NCBI RefSeq assembly: GCF_032452875.1
Contig: NC_083869.1
Location: 126,114,001 to 126,178,000 of the forward strand
Direction of reading: 5' to 3'
Source of the DNA: Bos javanicus
Taxonomy: Eukaryota; Chordata; Mammalia; Artiodactyla; Bovidae
Length of the DNA stretch: 64,000 nt
Of the stretch, positions 22,201 to 32,826 are shown one piece after another. Within the stretch, counting starts at the first letter, position 1; every line of letters begins with the position of its first letter. The notes under the pieces are model-generated. The model was not told the DNA's origin, did no database searches, and saw only the letters and a program-made list of their open reading frames with translations. Both the position numbers and the translations under genes were made by a program.

Positions 22201-23580
22201 GAAATGGGGTAGAGAGGAGGCAGACGTGAAACATGAGACTTCATGGTTTTGTTATGGTTTTTTTTCTGAGATGCAAGAAGTTATGTTTCAGTGCTGATTG
22301 GAATGACCCAGGAGAGGGGGAAATGGCCCAAGTGAAGTCCTTGAGTGGGTGAGAGGCGGGGAATCCGGTGTGTGAGTGGAGGGGAGGCACAGAGAGGGGC
22401 AACTGGGGTTCATCCAAAGTAGCAGGAGAGAGGGACAAAATGCGGAGCAGACTCGGGGACTGGGTAGAAGGGGTGTTGAGAGTTTGTGGAAACTGTCCTT
22501 TGATCACTTCTGTTTTCTCAGTGACATAGGAAGCAAGGTCAAGAGCTGAGGGAGGGTTGGAGGGAACAGCTATCAGGGACTGAGGAGAAGTAAGACACTG
22601 TTTATGGGGGGACTTGCCTGATGGTCCAGTGGTTAAGAATCCACTTTGCAGTGCAGGGGAGACCGGTTCAAGCCTTGGTCAGGGAACTAAGATCAGGGAA
22701 CTAAGCCTACATACTGCAACTACTGAAGCCCACCCACCACAGCTAAGACCCAGTGCAACCAAATAAATTTCTGCTTTTAAAAAAAAGGAAAGAAATTGTC
22801 TATAGGACTGTGACAGAGTGACCAGACTGGATCATATGGTAGGATATCAAGACAGTGCTAAGGGGCCCCTGGAGGAGGGCGAGGGTGACATTAAAGTGAA
22901 ACCAATCATCATGCTGTGTGTTTTTCTCCAACTTCTGTCAACTGTGTGGGTGCAAGCGCAGGGTTGTGGTTTTGGATTAACCAGGGTGTGGTTTTGCCAG
23001 GTGAGTGCAATTTAATACGAAAGGAGCAGGGGGGTTGAGGGCGTATGCAAGGAAGTCATTATAATGATGGCCCATGGAATGTAAGCTGGTGAAGGAGGAA
23101 AGTCAGGACATGAGGGAGGCGAGGAGCAGTAGGGGAAAAGGTGGGAAGATCAATGGACTGAGGGTCCTGGTGGGTCTGGAAGCGATGGAGTCGGGGTTCC
23201 AGAGGGAGTGAGCAGAAAAGACAGGAGGCGGTGTCAGGAGGATGGGATACTTGATAATGAAATTACACAGGGTAGGGGCACAATTATGAGTAATAACAAG
23301 GTCTGGGAAATTATCTTGACCATGAGGGGCTGAGGCAGGGTGGAGGACAAGAACCATGGGAGGAGGGAATGGGTGTTCTCCATAGGGGAGGGTCATCTGT
23401 GTGTCACTGAACAAACCAAGTCATCCTCAGAGGCAGGGCCCTGGGTAGTACATGGGCTTGGGATTCAGCCAAACCTGAGTATGAAGCCCCTCTTGCCCAC
23501 CCCCTCTCGTGGGGGTCGTACTCAAGTTAATCAGCTTCTCTGAGTCTCAGTTTTCTCTCATGCAAAGCAAGAGATCACTC
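22201..23580. other. L2-like relic DNA with a CHR insertion
   Basis: Low-similarity, purine-rich L2-like sequence (22,201-22,600 and 22,800-23,400), interrupted by the CHR SINE at 22,608. No gene is seen. Confidence 0.4.
22608..22795 (+). mobile_element. CHR-type SINE with internal duplication
   Basis: CHR SINE in which the segment cagggaactaag is repeated in tandem (about 22,679-22,706). A-rich tail at about 22,780. Confidence 0.85.
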
Positions 23581-24750
23581 CTAAGTCCAAAGATTATGTT
23601 CTGAAAACTGAATGAGCTGTGCAGAAAGTTCCTGGTGTGGTTTTAGGCACAGGGTGCTCTGTAATGTGGGCGGATCCCAGGATGTTCCTGTCTTGGGTCT
23701 CAGAGCTGAGGAGGGGCCAATGTAGGGACCAAGACTCTCCCGGGACCCCTTCTCCTTTCCCACCATCTCAGATCATAGAAGGTGTGAATCAGGAAGAGCC
23801 TGATTCCCATTTCTCTCCCATTTTACAGAATAGGAAACTGAGGCCCAGATAGGAAAAGTGACTTAACGTGTGTCGCTGTGACTCAGTTATCATTCGGAGT
23901 AAGTTCCCTTTCAAAATCAGCTGAAGTCCGGATTAAGACAGGAAATTTGTATGAGGGGGGAAAGGCTTATATATAAAACTTGAAAGACAGTTGGACTCTT
24001 CAGGATATACTTTAGCCATCATTCCCCTCCATTCACTGGGACAATTAAAAGTTGATCTTGGTGAAAATGAAACCCTATGAGATTACCCCTGCTCTCTCTC
24101 CTCTCCTCTCTCCTCTTCCTTCATCCCTAAGTCACACCCCGACCCCAGCACTGACGAGGTCCTGCGATTGGTCAAACATTGGACCAATTAGCTTTGGAAA
24201 TAGAAGTGTCAACAAAAGGGTGACTCACAGCCCCTGAATTGGCCAATTGCTCCTCCTAGCCCTCCTAGAAAGAAGGGGAGAGGAAAAGAGACCTCTTGAC
24301 TTTCCTTCTTTAGAGAACTTAATTCCAGGGTACAGAGTGGGTGCAGCAACAGTCCACTCTCACAAGACGCAATCATGAGTAGTTCCAGCCCTCACCAGTC
24401 TCCTTGGGGCAAATCCTTTCTGCGTTCTGGACCCCATTTTCCACATCTACAAAGTGGGAAGAGAGTAAACAAGAAGATTGTCAAACAGCCTGTCGGCTCA
24501 AGTCTTCAGAGTTCTAGGAATATGTGGCTTGGCACCACCTCTGCTGCTCTAGCTGTCCAGGGACAAGCCTGGGGAGACTGGGCCGAAGTGGATCCAGTAG
24601 ACACAATGGAAATATCACTTCCTTAGGGAGGCTTTCCACGGCTGCACCATCTAACAATGTATATGAATCTCTCTGGTTCTCTTCCCTCTCTTGAAAACTG
24701 TATCTTTTTCACACTCACACATATGGTTGCTCTCCCTCCCATTGCCCTGT
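23581..24750. other. Unassigned DNA upstream of TENT5B
   Basis: No gene or clear repeat. A pyrimidine-rich tctcctctcc tract (24,093-24,122) precedes the CCAAT/AP-1 cluster listed separately. Confidence 0.4.
24167..24248. promoter_or_regulatory. CCAAT palindromes with AP-1 site
   Basis: Within 82 bp: ATTGG at 24,167, ATTGGACCAAT at 24,178-24,188, an AP-1 heptamer TGACTCA at 24,221-24,227, and the perfect 12-bp palindrome AATTGGCCAATT at 24,237-24,248. That gives five CCAAT boxes in both orientations. Such density is typical of NF-Y-bound promoters, enhancers or old LTRs. No exon follows that I can recognise, so an enhancer about 3 kb upstream of TENT5B is one reading. Confidence 0.45.
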
Positions 24751-24754
24751 TCTA

Positions 24755-24950
24755 TTTTCTCCCTAACACTATTAGAAATGTCTTATTTATTTACTTGCTT
24801 GACTATGGTCTTACTACACTAGAATGACAGTTTGAGAAGGGCAGGGATCTTGCCTATCATACCCCAGGGCCTAGCTCAACACCTGGTACACAGTAGGTGC
24901 TTAATATGTCAGTGTTGGTTGATGAATGAATAAATAAGTGGATGAATGGA
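24755..24950 (+). mobile_element. L2 LINE 3' end
   Basis: Forward L2 terminus: cactagaatgacagtttgag, then gggcagggatcttgcc and cacagtaggtgcttaatatg, followed by tgaatgaataaataagtgg. Confidence 0.75.
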
Positions 24951-25009
24951 TCCTGAGGATGGTACCAGGGCTGTGCCAAGCATGACTGAGATCTGTGCCA
25001 ACTCTTCTA

Positions 25010-25240
25010 AGACGAGCAGTTGGGCAAGAGGGCTTTGAAATCAGGAGACCTGGATTCAAGTCTTACAATGCCCATTAGTAGTTGTATGACCTTAGGCATG
25101 TCACCTGACCTCTCTAAATCTTAGGTTCTTCATCTCTAAGTTGAGGATAATGATGCCACATCTTGAGATGTATTTTTAGGAATTAGAGGTCATGTGTATA
25201 AAATATCTGTGCATAGTAGGTTACCCAGTAAATGTTATTT
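25010..25240 (+). mobile_element. MIR SINE
   Basis: Forward MIR with gacctggattcaagtcttac, the tatgaccttaggcatgtcac core and a cagtaaatgtta 3' end. Confidence 0.75.
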
Positions 25241-25737
25241 TCCCTTCTTTTCCTCCCTCTGCTGGGACATGGAAGGGATAGGTCAAGGGTTTGGAGACTC
25301 TGGGTTCAGCTGAAGGATGTTTCTTACATATTTCTTATCTTTCAAGAGAAGGTAAAACAAAATAGCAAGCAACTGAGCTGAGGACAGTGCATGCATGAGA
25401 CTTGCCCCAAGTCACAAAGCCAATGAGTGGAGCAAATAGCAGACCTGACCCCAGACAAGATGGAGAGAAGGGTCAAGGGCAGGATCTTGCTTGTGCAGGC
25501 CTCTAGATAGAGGAAACAGCTGCTCTAGTCTGAGTCAGGTTCCTGGGATCTAGTCCTAGGTCTGTCTGAGGTAATCTGGTGACCTTGGAATGTCGTTTAC
25601 TATTTCTAGGTCTTGGTTTCTCTGTACATTGGACATATTGCTCTTGCCCAGCCTACCTTAAAAAATAGGGGTGTTAGGAGAATTATATTTAATTAATTGT
25701 TAGAAAAATGATGTTTAATTTAAAAGAGAACACTGCA

Positions 25738-25884
25738 GGGACTTCCCTGGTGAACCAGTGGCTAAGATTCTGCACTCCCAATGCAGAAGGCCTGGGTTCA
25801 ATCTCTGGTTGGGCAACTAGATCCTATATGCTGCAGCTAAAGATTCCACATGCCACAGCCAGATAAAGAAATATTTTTTAAAAA
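25738..25884 (+). mobile_element. CHR-type SINE
   Basis: Forward CHR SINE flanked by agagaacactgcag and agagaatattgcag, an imperfect duplication of about 14 bp. Confidence 0.88.
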
Positions 25885-25889
25885 GAGAG

Positions 25890-26440
25890 AATATTGCAGA
25901 GATGAATCAGACTCAATTTCTAGAATTTTGCCACCAGCACCTATATTTAAAATAAGAAAAGATTAAACATAATAACAATAAGCCTCATCTCACTAGGCTC
26001 TGTAAAGTGGGAGAGAAAAACATGTAAATGTATTATTTCAATAGAACATATGAATATGGTTTGCCAACTATAAAAAACCAAACCAAATTTTAAAAAAATT
26101 TATTGAGCCCCTTCTCTGGAGTAGATGAGGAAACTGACTTAGAGAGATTTAGGGACTTGCCCAAGGGCACACAGGACCTGAGAAGCTAAGAGGCTGGCAG
26201 GAAGGACTTCCACCTGCTGCCCAGGAAGCTGCTGCCAGAAGACCAACACTCCAGTTCAGGCTTCCCTCCAACCTCCAGCCCTGTGAAGGCCCTGAGTCTG
26301 CTCAAGTGTAGTAGAAAGAGCAAGTGCTCGCAGACTCTCTAGTGCAGGTTCAACACCAGGGCCTGTCTCACTTGCTGTGTGACCTTGAGACAGTCAAGCC
26401 CCTTCTCTGAGCAGGTTTCCTCATCCCTAAACCAAAACAT
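25890..26440. other. Intergenic DNA with a MIR relic
   Basis: No gene. A minus-strand MIR relic lies at about 26,095-26,190 (gaggaaactgacttagagag, gcccaagggcacacagg). Confidence 0.5.
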
Positions 26441-26663
26441 GGGGCTTCCCAGGTGGCTCAGAGGGTTAAGAATCCGCCTACAAATCAGGAGACCCGGGAG
26501 ACATAGGTTTGATCCCTGGGTCGGGAAGATCCCCTGGCGGAGGGCATGGAAACCCACTCCATTGAATATCTTGCTTGGAGAGTCACATGTACAGAGGAGC
26601 CTGGACTACAGTCCATAGAGTCGCAAAGAGCCGGGCACGACTGAAGCGACTGAGCAGGCGCAC
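26441..26663 (+). mobile_element. Bov-tA SINE with exact 12-bp TSD
   Basis: Forward Bov-tA flanked by aaaccaaaacat at 26,429-26,440 and 26,664-26,675. It lies about 560 bp upstream of the TENT5B TATA box. Confidence 0.94.
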
Positions 26664-26989
26664 AAACCAAAACATTAACGCTAGCCAGGTAGAGGTGTAC
26701 ACAGGAGAGTGCATTACAAAGTATCTACCTCAGTATACAAGTTTGTCACATTTTCTCAATTCTGGAAGATTGCCTGAGAGCAGGAGGAGCACTGCGTGAA
26801 GTTGAACAACTGGCGCAATCTCTCTGGGCTTCTGAAAATAGTGGATGACTAGGACCAGGCCCAGTGATTTCTAAATTCCTTTCAGTGCAAAAAAAAAAAC
26901 AAAAAAACTTAGTGGTCCAATTCCGCTACAAACTTCACAGGTCACTTCCTTCTCGTCTGCCCCTGGAGGGCGCAGTCCCTTTAAATCCA

Positions 26990-27257
26990 GGACTTGCCTT
27001 CCGCCCGAGCCAATCGCCGAGAACAGAAGTTCTTTAAGGACCAAAGGAGGGAATTAAGCAGGAGCAGGAGGGCGGGCAGGGGTGTGCCATCCAGCCAATC
27101 GGAATCCTCCTGGCGACCAGCGACTCACGTGCAAAGCTTTGCTGACCAATGGCAGGCGCGTCGAGAGGCGGGGCGGTTCCCGCCGGGTGACAGCTGCTCG
27201 GACCAATGGGCGTGTCGCCCGCGGCCTATAAGAGTCCGCTGGGCCCCAGGCGACAAG
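26990..27257 (+). promoter_or_regulatory. TENT5B: TENT5B promoter
   Basis: CpG-rich promoter with four CCAAT boxes, all in the same direction (27,010, 27,095, 27,146 and 27,203), and a TATA-like TATAAGAG at 27,227-27,234, which places transcription start near 27,257. A CACGTG E-box lies at 27,126-27,131 and a CAGCTG E-box at 27,191-27,196. CCAAT spacings are 85, 51 and 57 bp. This fits an NF-Y-driven core promoter with possible bHLH input, which is an inference from motifs only. The 5'UTR (about 170 nt) contains no upstream ATG. Confidence 0.8.
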
Positions 27258-27427
27258 CTTTAGGGTCGGTTGGTCGTCGCCGTCGGAGGTGTGCCCTGGG
27301 TTTTCCTCGCCGTCGCTGCTGTCCGGTCCCTGCGTCCTCCGCCTTGGCCGGGGCCCAGCCGCTCTCCCTGCCCTCCTCCCCTTAATCGCCCCCCGGTTTC
27401 TGCCGTCGGGGCCCCGGGGCCGGGCTA

Positions 27428-27691
27428 ATGATGCCGTCGGAGAGCGAAACGGAGAGCCGGGACCGGGCGGCTGCACAGGTGGGGACGGCTGCGGCCGCGG
27501 CGGTGGCTAAGGCCGCCCCGGCAGGCGGCGGCCCCGACCCAGAGGCCTCATCGGCCTCCCTCGGACAGCACCTGAGCGGGTTGAGCTGGCCGCAGGTGAA
27601 GCGGCTGGACGCGCTCCTGAGCGAGCCGATTCCCATTCACGGGCGCGGCAACTTCCCCACGCTGAGCGTGCAGCCCCGGCAGATCGTGCAG
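27428..27691 (+). CDS. TENT5B: TENT5B coding exon 1
   Basis: First coding exon of terminal nucleotidyltransferase 5B (FAM46B), codons 1-88. It starts with two consecutive ATGs. The first has a weak context and the second has A at -3, so initiation at either changes only one Met. Residues 1-40 are low-complexity, with an Ala-rich run and PAGGG-type spacers. From about residue 45 the conserved TENT5 N-terminal helix begins (HLSGLSWPQVKRLDALLSEP, then IPIHGRGNFPTLSV). The exon ends after codon 88 at CAG/GTGAGA, a good donor in phase 0. Reading past the donor loses family similarity at once. Joined to exon 2 the protein is 430 residues, close to the roughly 425 of the human protein. Confidence 0.96.
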
Positions 27692-29454
27692 GTGAGAGGC
27701 ACTGGGGGGTGGATAGGGGGTCTTCATCCTGAGGCTGTCGTGGCTGGGAGGCTCCCGGAGTCTGTTCCATTTGCTGGACAGCTAGGAAAACAAGCCTCGG
27801 GGAAGAACAAGGGCTGTAACAAAATCGCGCAACCTTGATAGGAGTCCACATCCTACTACCCCCGCATATCATAATCTTCTTTCCCCACTTGACTTTCCCG
27901 TCCCCCGCCCCTTCCGATGGCCCTCGGACCGTTCATCTAGGTCCTGGCTGGAGGGAGCGGGAAGTGGGGAAGGACCTGGTCTGGGAGGAAGAACACCCCG
28001 CCTGCAAGGACAGGAGATGCCCGGAAGCCCTGGGTGGGTAGCTTTGCACGCTTGAGCCGGAGATAGTTCTTTTCATCTCCAAATCGTCATCCCCAGGTCT
28101 CATGCTCAACCCTTTCCCTCTCTGGAGATTCTAGGAGCAGATTCTGTCTGTCCTCTGCTCCCACAGCCCATGGCTCAAGAGCCCCCTCCCGAAAGCTGAG
28201 AAATTCCAGCTAGGACTCCCTCTCAACTAGGGTTGTGTGGCAGGAAGAGATTAAGCATGAGGCACCTGATGCCTGTGTGCTGGGGGGGCGGCAACATCAG
28301 GTGTCCAGTTTAGCTGTTTCTTTCCTTTCCCAAGATTGAAATGAGGGTTGAGTCTCTGGCCCCAAGCCCCATCTCTCTCCTGAGGAGAAGAGAATTCTGG
28401 CAACTCCTTTCCTCTTCCACAGACTTCCTCTTCTTGCCCCTCAACAACCCTAAAATTGCTCTTTCACCTATATAGCCCAGGCACTGTCATGCTCTGAAAT
28501 ACCATAATATGGTAATTACTGTACCCATTTTATAGCTGGGGAAGCTGAGGCCCCAAGAGGGGCCGTGAGCTCCCTGAAATTTCCTAGAGGTGAAAAGCAA
28601 ACCCAGAGAATCTTTGGTCTTCCCAGGAGCTGGTTACTACAAGTTCAAGGCTTTCCCATTTTTCCCCAAGACTTCCCAAGTTCCCAAGACTCAATTTGTA
28701 GGTCTTAGCAGTTACAAGAAACCAAAAAATCTAGCTGCAATTCCTGCATATTCCTGGCAGCAGATGGGGAAGTAGACATACAAGCCAGGTAAAGCAGACC
28801 ACCCCCCATCCCTGGCTCTTCTGTCTTAGCTTTCACAGAGGGGGAGGGTTGCTTGTTGTGGGATTACCTCTCCCTCCCTCTCAAGGAATGGGAGGGGGTG
28901 GGGGCAGATTCCCTAGGGTTGAGTCATCAGTGGCCAGGCATTCCTGGGCTGCCCCGCTGTTATGGGGCAATTAGGAACCAGTTGAGGTTTTTCTCCTCCT
29001 TGACAGTCAGGTCAAATTTGGGGCCCCAAATGCTGTATCCCCAGGACTATTATCCCAGGGATGAGCCCAGTGTGGGAGTTCTCCTCTGCAGGGACATGGG
29101 GTGCCCTAAGGGGAGGTCCCTGCCCCTGTCAGTATGGTCCAAACTGCCTTTACTGGTATGTTCTCTGTGCCAAGCCCCGTTCAGGACACCAGGGGCACAG
29201 ATGTGACTGAGACCCAGCCCCCTGGCATTCCAGCTACTCCCATCCAGGTGGGGAAGACTGCAGGTCAATAGGAGCTGACTCTACAATATGATAATAGTAC
29301 AGTGTCTCCTAGACTAGGGTCAGAAATACACAGAACAGGGAACTGCTGGCTGTGGGGGGGAAGAGGACAGTGGCGACTTAGAGAGTTGGATTGGAAGGTT
29401 GGACATCTAGTTTCAGGGCCTGGACCATTGTCAGTTCCCTTTGCTGGGCCTGTG

Positions 29455-29672
29455 CATGCAAAGTTGCTTCAGTAAAGTCCAACTCTGTGGAACCCTATAG
29501 ATTGTAGCCCACCAGGCTCCTCTGTCCATGGGATTCTCCAAGCAAGAATACTGGAGTGGGTTGCCATGCCCTCTTCCTGGGGAATCTTCCCAACCCAGGG
29601 GTCAAACCTGCATCTCTTACATCTCTTGAATTGGCAGGTGGGTTCTTCACCAGTAGTGTCCCCTGGGAAGCC
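29455..29672 (-). mobile_element. Bov-tA SINE, minus, in TENT5B intron
   Basis: Reverse Bov-tA, somewhat diverged, with the ccctgggaagccc head at its right end. Confidence 0.88.
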
Positions 29673-31050
29673 CAGTGTCCCTATTTGTTCAATGGGGATG
29701 GGTTGAACTGCTCCCCATTGCCCCTTCTGCTTCCAGAATCCAAAGGGTCCTTTATGGGGCCTGTACAAATGCCTCCACAGGGAAGAAAGTCCATCTTCTG
29801 GCAGGAATTTGTAGCTGGCAGCTTCACAAGCTATTGGGATTTGTGTGTGTATGTGTATGTGGGGGCGGGGGTGCAGGGGGTACTGTTTGTGTGTATGTGG
29901 TGGGAGATGCTGGTTTGTTGACTTTGGGCTTCTCACATGTGCTGAGTTGTCCCATGGTTCAAGAATTGGAAACTTTCTCCCTCTCTGCCCTCCACAAGCT
30001 TTGCCTACAGCAGTAATCTGGGCATTTAGAGATACAATTCCTGCTTATACCTGGGCTAGAGGAACCTACTCTCCTGTAGGAGGCCCCCACCCCTACCCCA
30101 CCCCCGAAAACAGTTCTGGGAGAACTGACTCTACTTAAGTTCAGCCACTTATAGACTGTGTGACCCTAAACAAGTCCTCTGCCCTCTCTGGGTTCAGAGG
30201 ATTGAATTAGTCTCTGATCTCTCCAGCTACAGCCAAAGGGCCTGCATTAGGTGGCTCCAGACTCAAGTTTTGTAAGCCTGCTGGCTGACAGCACCTATGG
30301 TCTCCCTGCAGGTCTCAGCAGCAATCTGGGAGCAGAATGGTTTGGGGGAGGGCCTTGGCACAAGAGCAAGGAGGGTGCAGCCATTGCCCCGTCCACGGCT
30401 GGAAAGTCTGATTCAGGAGGCTCCAAGCTGCCCTGCAGTCCTTGGGTGTGGCGGTATCTGGGGACTGCCTGCCAAGTTGGCTGTAGTCACACCTGGGAAC
30501 CAGACAACAGCCGCTGGCTGGCTGACACAGCCAACCCCATGGCCTGACGCAGGAGTTTTAACAAGGGTACTCCTACCTACTCACCAGGCCAGATGCCATG
30601 CCCTGGGGTGGGCATCAGCCTGGGAGCAGGAGCTGGCACTGAGTGAGGCTCAGTCAGCTCTAATGGGACTTGGGGAGGGGGCTGGTCAATGCTGCAGCTC
30701 TGCCAGAGTCCTTGGGACAAAGGTCTTTGGTCCAGTCCTCCCCTTGGCCTACTTGGGCACAGCTGCCAGAGTGCGGGAAAGTAGTCCCACAGGCTGGCCC
30801 CTTACCTCTAGCCTCCCCTATCTGCCTGGCCAAGGCTTCCCCCAGCCCCACCTTCCTGCTCCCAAGCTACTCTGGCCCTGGGCTTCAGTGACTGGAGGGT
30901 TGCTCTCACTTTGAAACTCTGAAATGGAGAGCAGATTAGAGCCCTAGTTTCTGGTCTCTGCTCCTTCCAAACCCTGGATTGGTAATGCAGTAGAAAGCAC
31001 ATAGGATTGGAAGTGAGCCATACCTGAATCTGAAGGCACCTCTGGGTGAT

Positions 31051-31155
31051 GGCAACCCACTCCAGCATTCTTGCCTGAAAATCCCAAGGACAGAGGTGCC
31101 TGACAGGTTACAGCCTATGAAGTCACAAGAGTCAGACACGACTTAGTGACTAAAC
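31051..31155 (+). mobile_element. 5'-truncated Bov-tA splitting a MIR
   Basis: The 3' half of Bov-tA (atggcaacccactccagcat onward). cacctctgggtgat at 31,037-31,050 and cacccctgggtgat at 31,156-31,169 match at 13 of 14 positions. The flanks join into one forward MIR (about 30,985-31,250). Confidence 0.88.
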
Positions 31156-31689
31156 CACCCCTGGGTGATCCTGTGTAGGTAATTTACTCCTCAGTTTCCC
31201 CATCTATAAGTTGGAGATGTTAAAAATCTAATCCCTCATAGGTTCTGGTGAGAAGGCCCAATGCCTGGCCCCCCAGGTTCCTGATGGCCACAATAATACC
31301 TTCCCCTAGTCAGGGTCCTCCTCCAGGAAGCTTCTTGGAGGGAGCCGCCCGCCTCAGATTGCCCCACTGCAGCTTGCCTCCTCAGCACTTAGGTGCATTC
31401 TTTGCAGTAATTCCCTGGGAGGCCAGCAGAGCAGCCGGCCTGGAGCTGACTTGGCAGCAAGGCGGGGTTGCAGAATCCTCAGGGTAGGAATGTTGCCTGG
31501 TCACTTTCGGTGTGTGAAGCTGGGCTGCTGAGAAAACAGTGTCGGAGCCCAGCTCCTCTCTTCTCCCCTCCCTGGTGCTAGGCCCAGGGAGATGCTTCTG
31601 CTAGAGGAACAGATTTGAGATGACACAAGTTTCCCTGTCATGTTCCTGTGTCCGCGGATGGGGTCTGCTACATTCTTCCCACTTTGCTC

Positions 31690-31908
31690 GCTTCTCTGGT
31701 GGCTCAGACGGTAAAGCATCTGCCTGCAATGTTGAAGACCGGGGTTCAATCCCTGGGTTGGGAAGATCCCCTGGAGAAGGAAATGGCAACCCACTCCAGT
31801 ACCCTTGCCTGGGAAAATCCCACAGACAGAGGAGCCTGGTAGGTTCCTGGTAGGTCCATGGGGTTGCAAAGAGTCGGACATGACTGAGCGACCTCACTTT
31901 CCTTTCCT
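31690..31908 (+). mobile_element. Bov-tA SINE in TENT5B intron
   Basis: Forward Bov-tA with a small internal duplication of cctggtaggt (about 31,837-31,857). Confidence 0.9.
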
Positions 31909-31939
31909 ACTTGGCTCAGAAGGCTTCCTGAGATTTTGA

Positions 31940-32720
31940 CCCACCACCTGCCCAAGAGCAGAAAGAGTCTGGGTTTTAACTTCCAGCCCTGCCATTTCTG
32001 AATGGCCTCTCCTCTGAACCTTAAGTGTTTTACTACTAGAAGCCTCAGTTTCTTCATCTGTAAAAATGAGTCTAATATTTGCTTCCCTGGGTCCTTGTAA
32101 AGATAAACGAGTGTGTCATAGTCAAAAGAGCGTGCATGGACTTGAGAATTCAACTGACCTGGGTTCTGGTCTCAGCCTGACTACTCTATGACTTTGGACA
32201 CGACTTTCCTGTGCCTCAGGTCCCCCACCTGTAAATTGGGAAAATAATACATAAAAATTGGGATTATTATGAGGGTAAAGGTAGTAATGCATGTGAACTG
32301 CCAATTACATTCCTATTTGAGCAGTTTGCATCAGGCCTGGCACAAAACTGCTTTACTTGGAGTTTTAGAGAGGTAGAATAGCATAGTGGTTGAGACATGA
32401 ACTCTTGAGTTTAATTCCCAGCTCTGCATTCACCGGCTGTGTGACTTTGGGCAAGTTACTTGGCCCCTCTGTGCTTCCAGTTCCCCATCTGTAGAGTGGG
32501 AGTAAGAGTACCTTCCTCATAGAGTTACTGTAAGAACTGTGTGAGTTTATATCCTAATTATAAAGTGCCTAGATCAAGACCTGGCATTTAGTAAATTCCA
32601 TGCACCTATGTTATCATTATTGCTGTTCTGAGTCATTCCTCTGAAGGGGCCACTCTCCAGATGAGGAAATACAGGTTTAGAGAATGAAATGACTTTCCAA
32701 AGGCAAACCAGCTGGTAAGT
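31940..32720. repeat. Run of four MIR elements before TENT5B exon 2
   Basis: Forward MIRs at about 31,960-32,105, 32,115-32,350 and 32,365-32,625, then a reverse MIR at about 32,640-32,725. Each shows the MIR core (cctcagtttc or gtgtgactttgggcaagtta types). They end about 100 bp before the exon 2 acceptor. Confidence 0.65.
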
Positions 32721-32826
32721 GGTCAACAGTGGTTGATGTCACTGTGATTATTGCGTGTAAACCCAGAGCGGACCCCGCCTGGAAGCCAGGTCGCTGACAA
32801 TTCTTCCTCCCGCCGGCCCCCTGCAG

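Larger units (their letters stand above)
27692..32826 (+). other. TENT5B: TENT5B intron
   Basis: Phase-0 GT-AG intron of 5,135 bp, from GTGAGA to a CCGGCCCCCTGCAG acceptor. It contains three younger SINE insertions (29,455, 31,051, 31,690), an L2-type relic near 29,160-29,270, a reverse MIR at about 28,484-28,600 and a run of MIRs in its last 900 bp. The + strand frame at 30,297-30,914 (205 codons) has no recognisable homology and is treated as chance. Confidence 0.92.

Noticed and set aside
30297..30914. 205-codon + frame inside the TENT5B intron
   Set aside because: No family motif, GC-rich composition gives several overlapping frames here, and no splice signals tie it to TENT5B.
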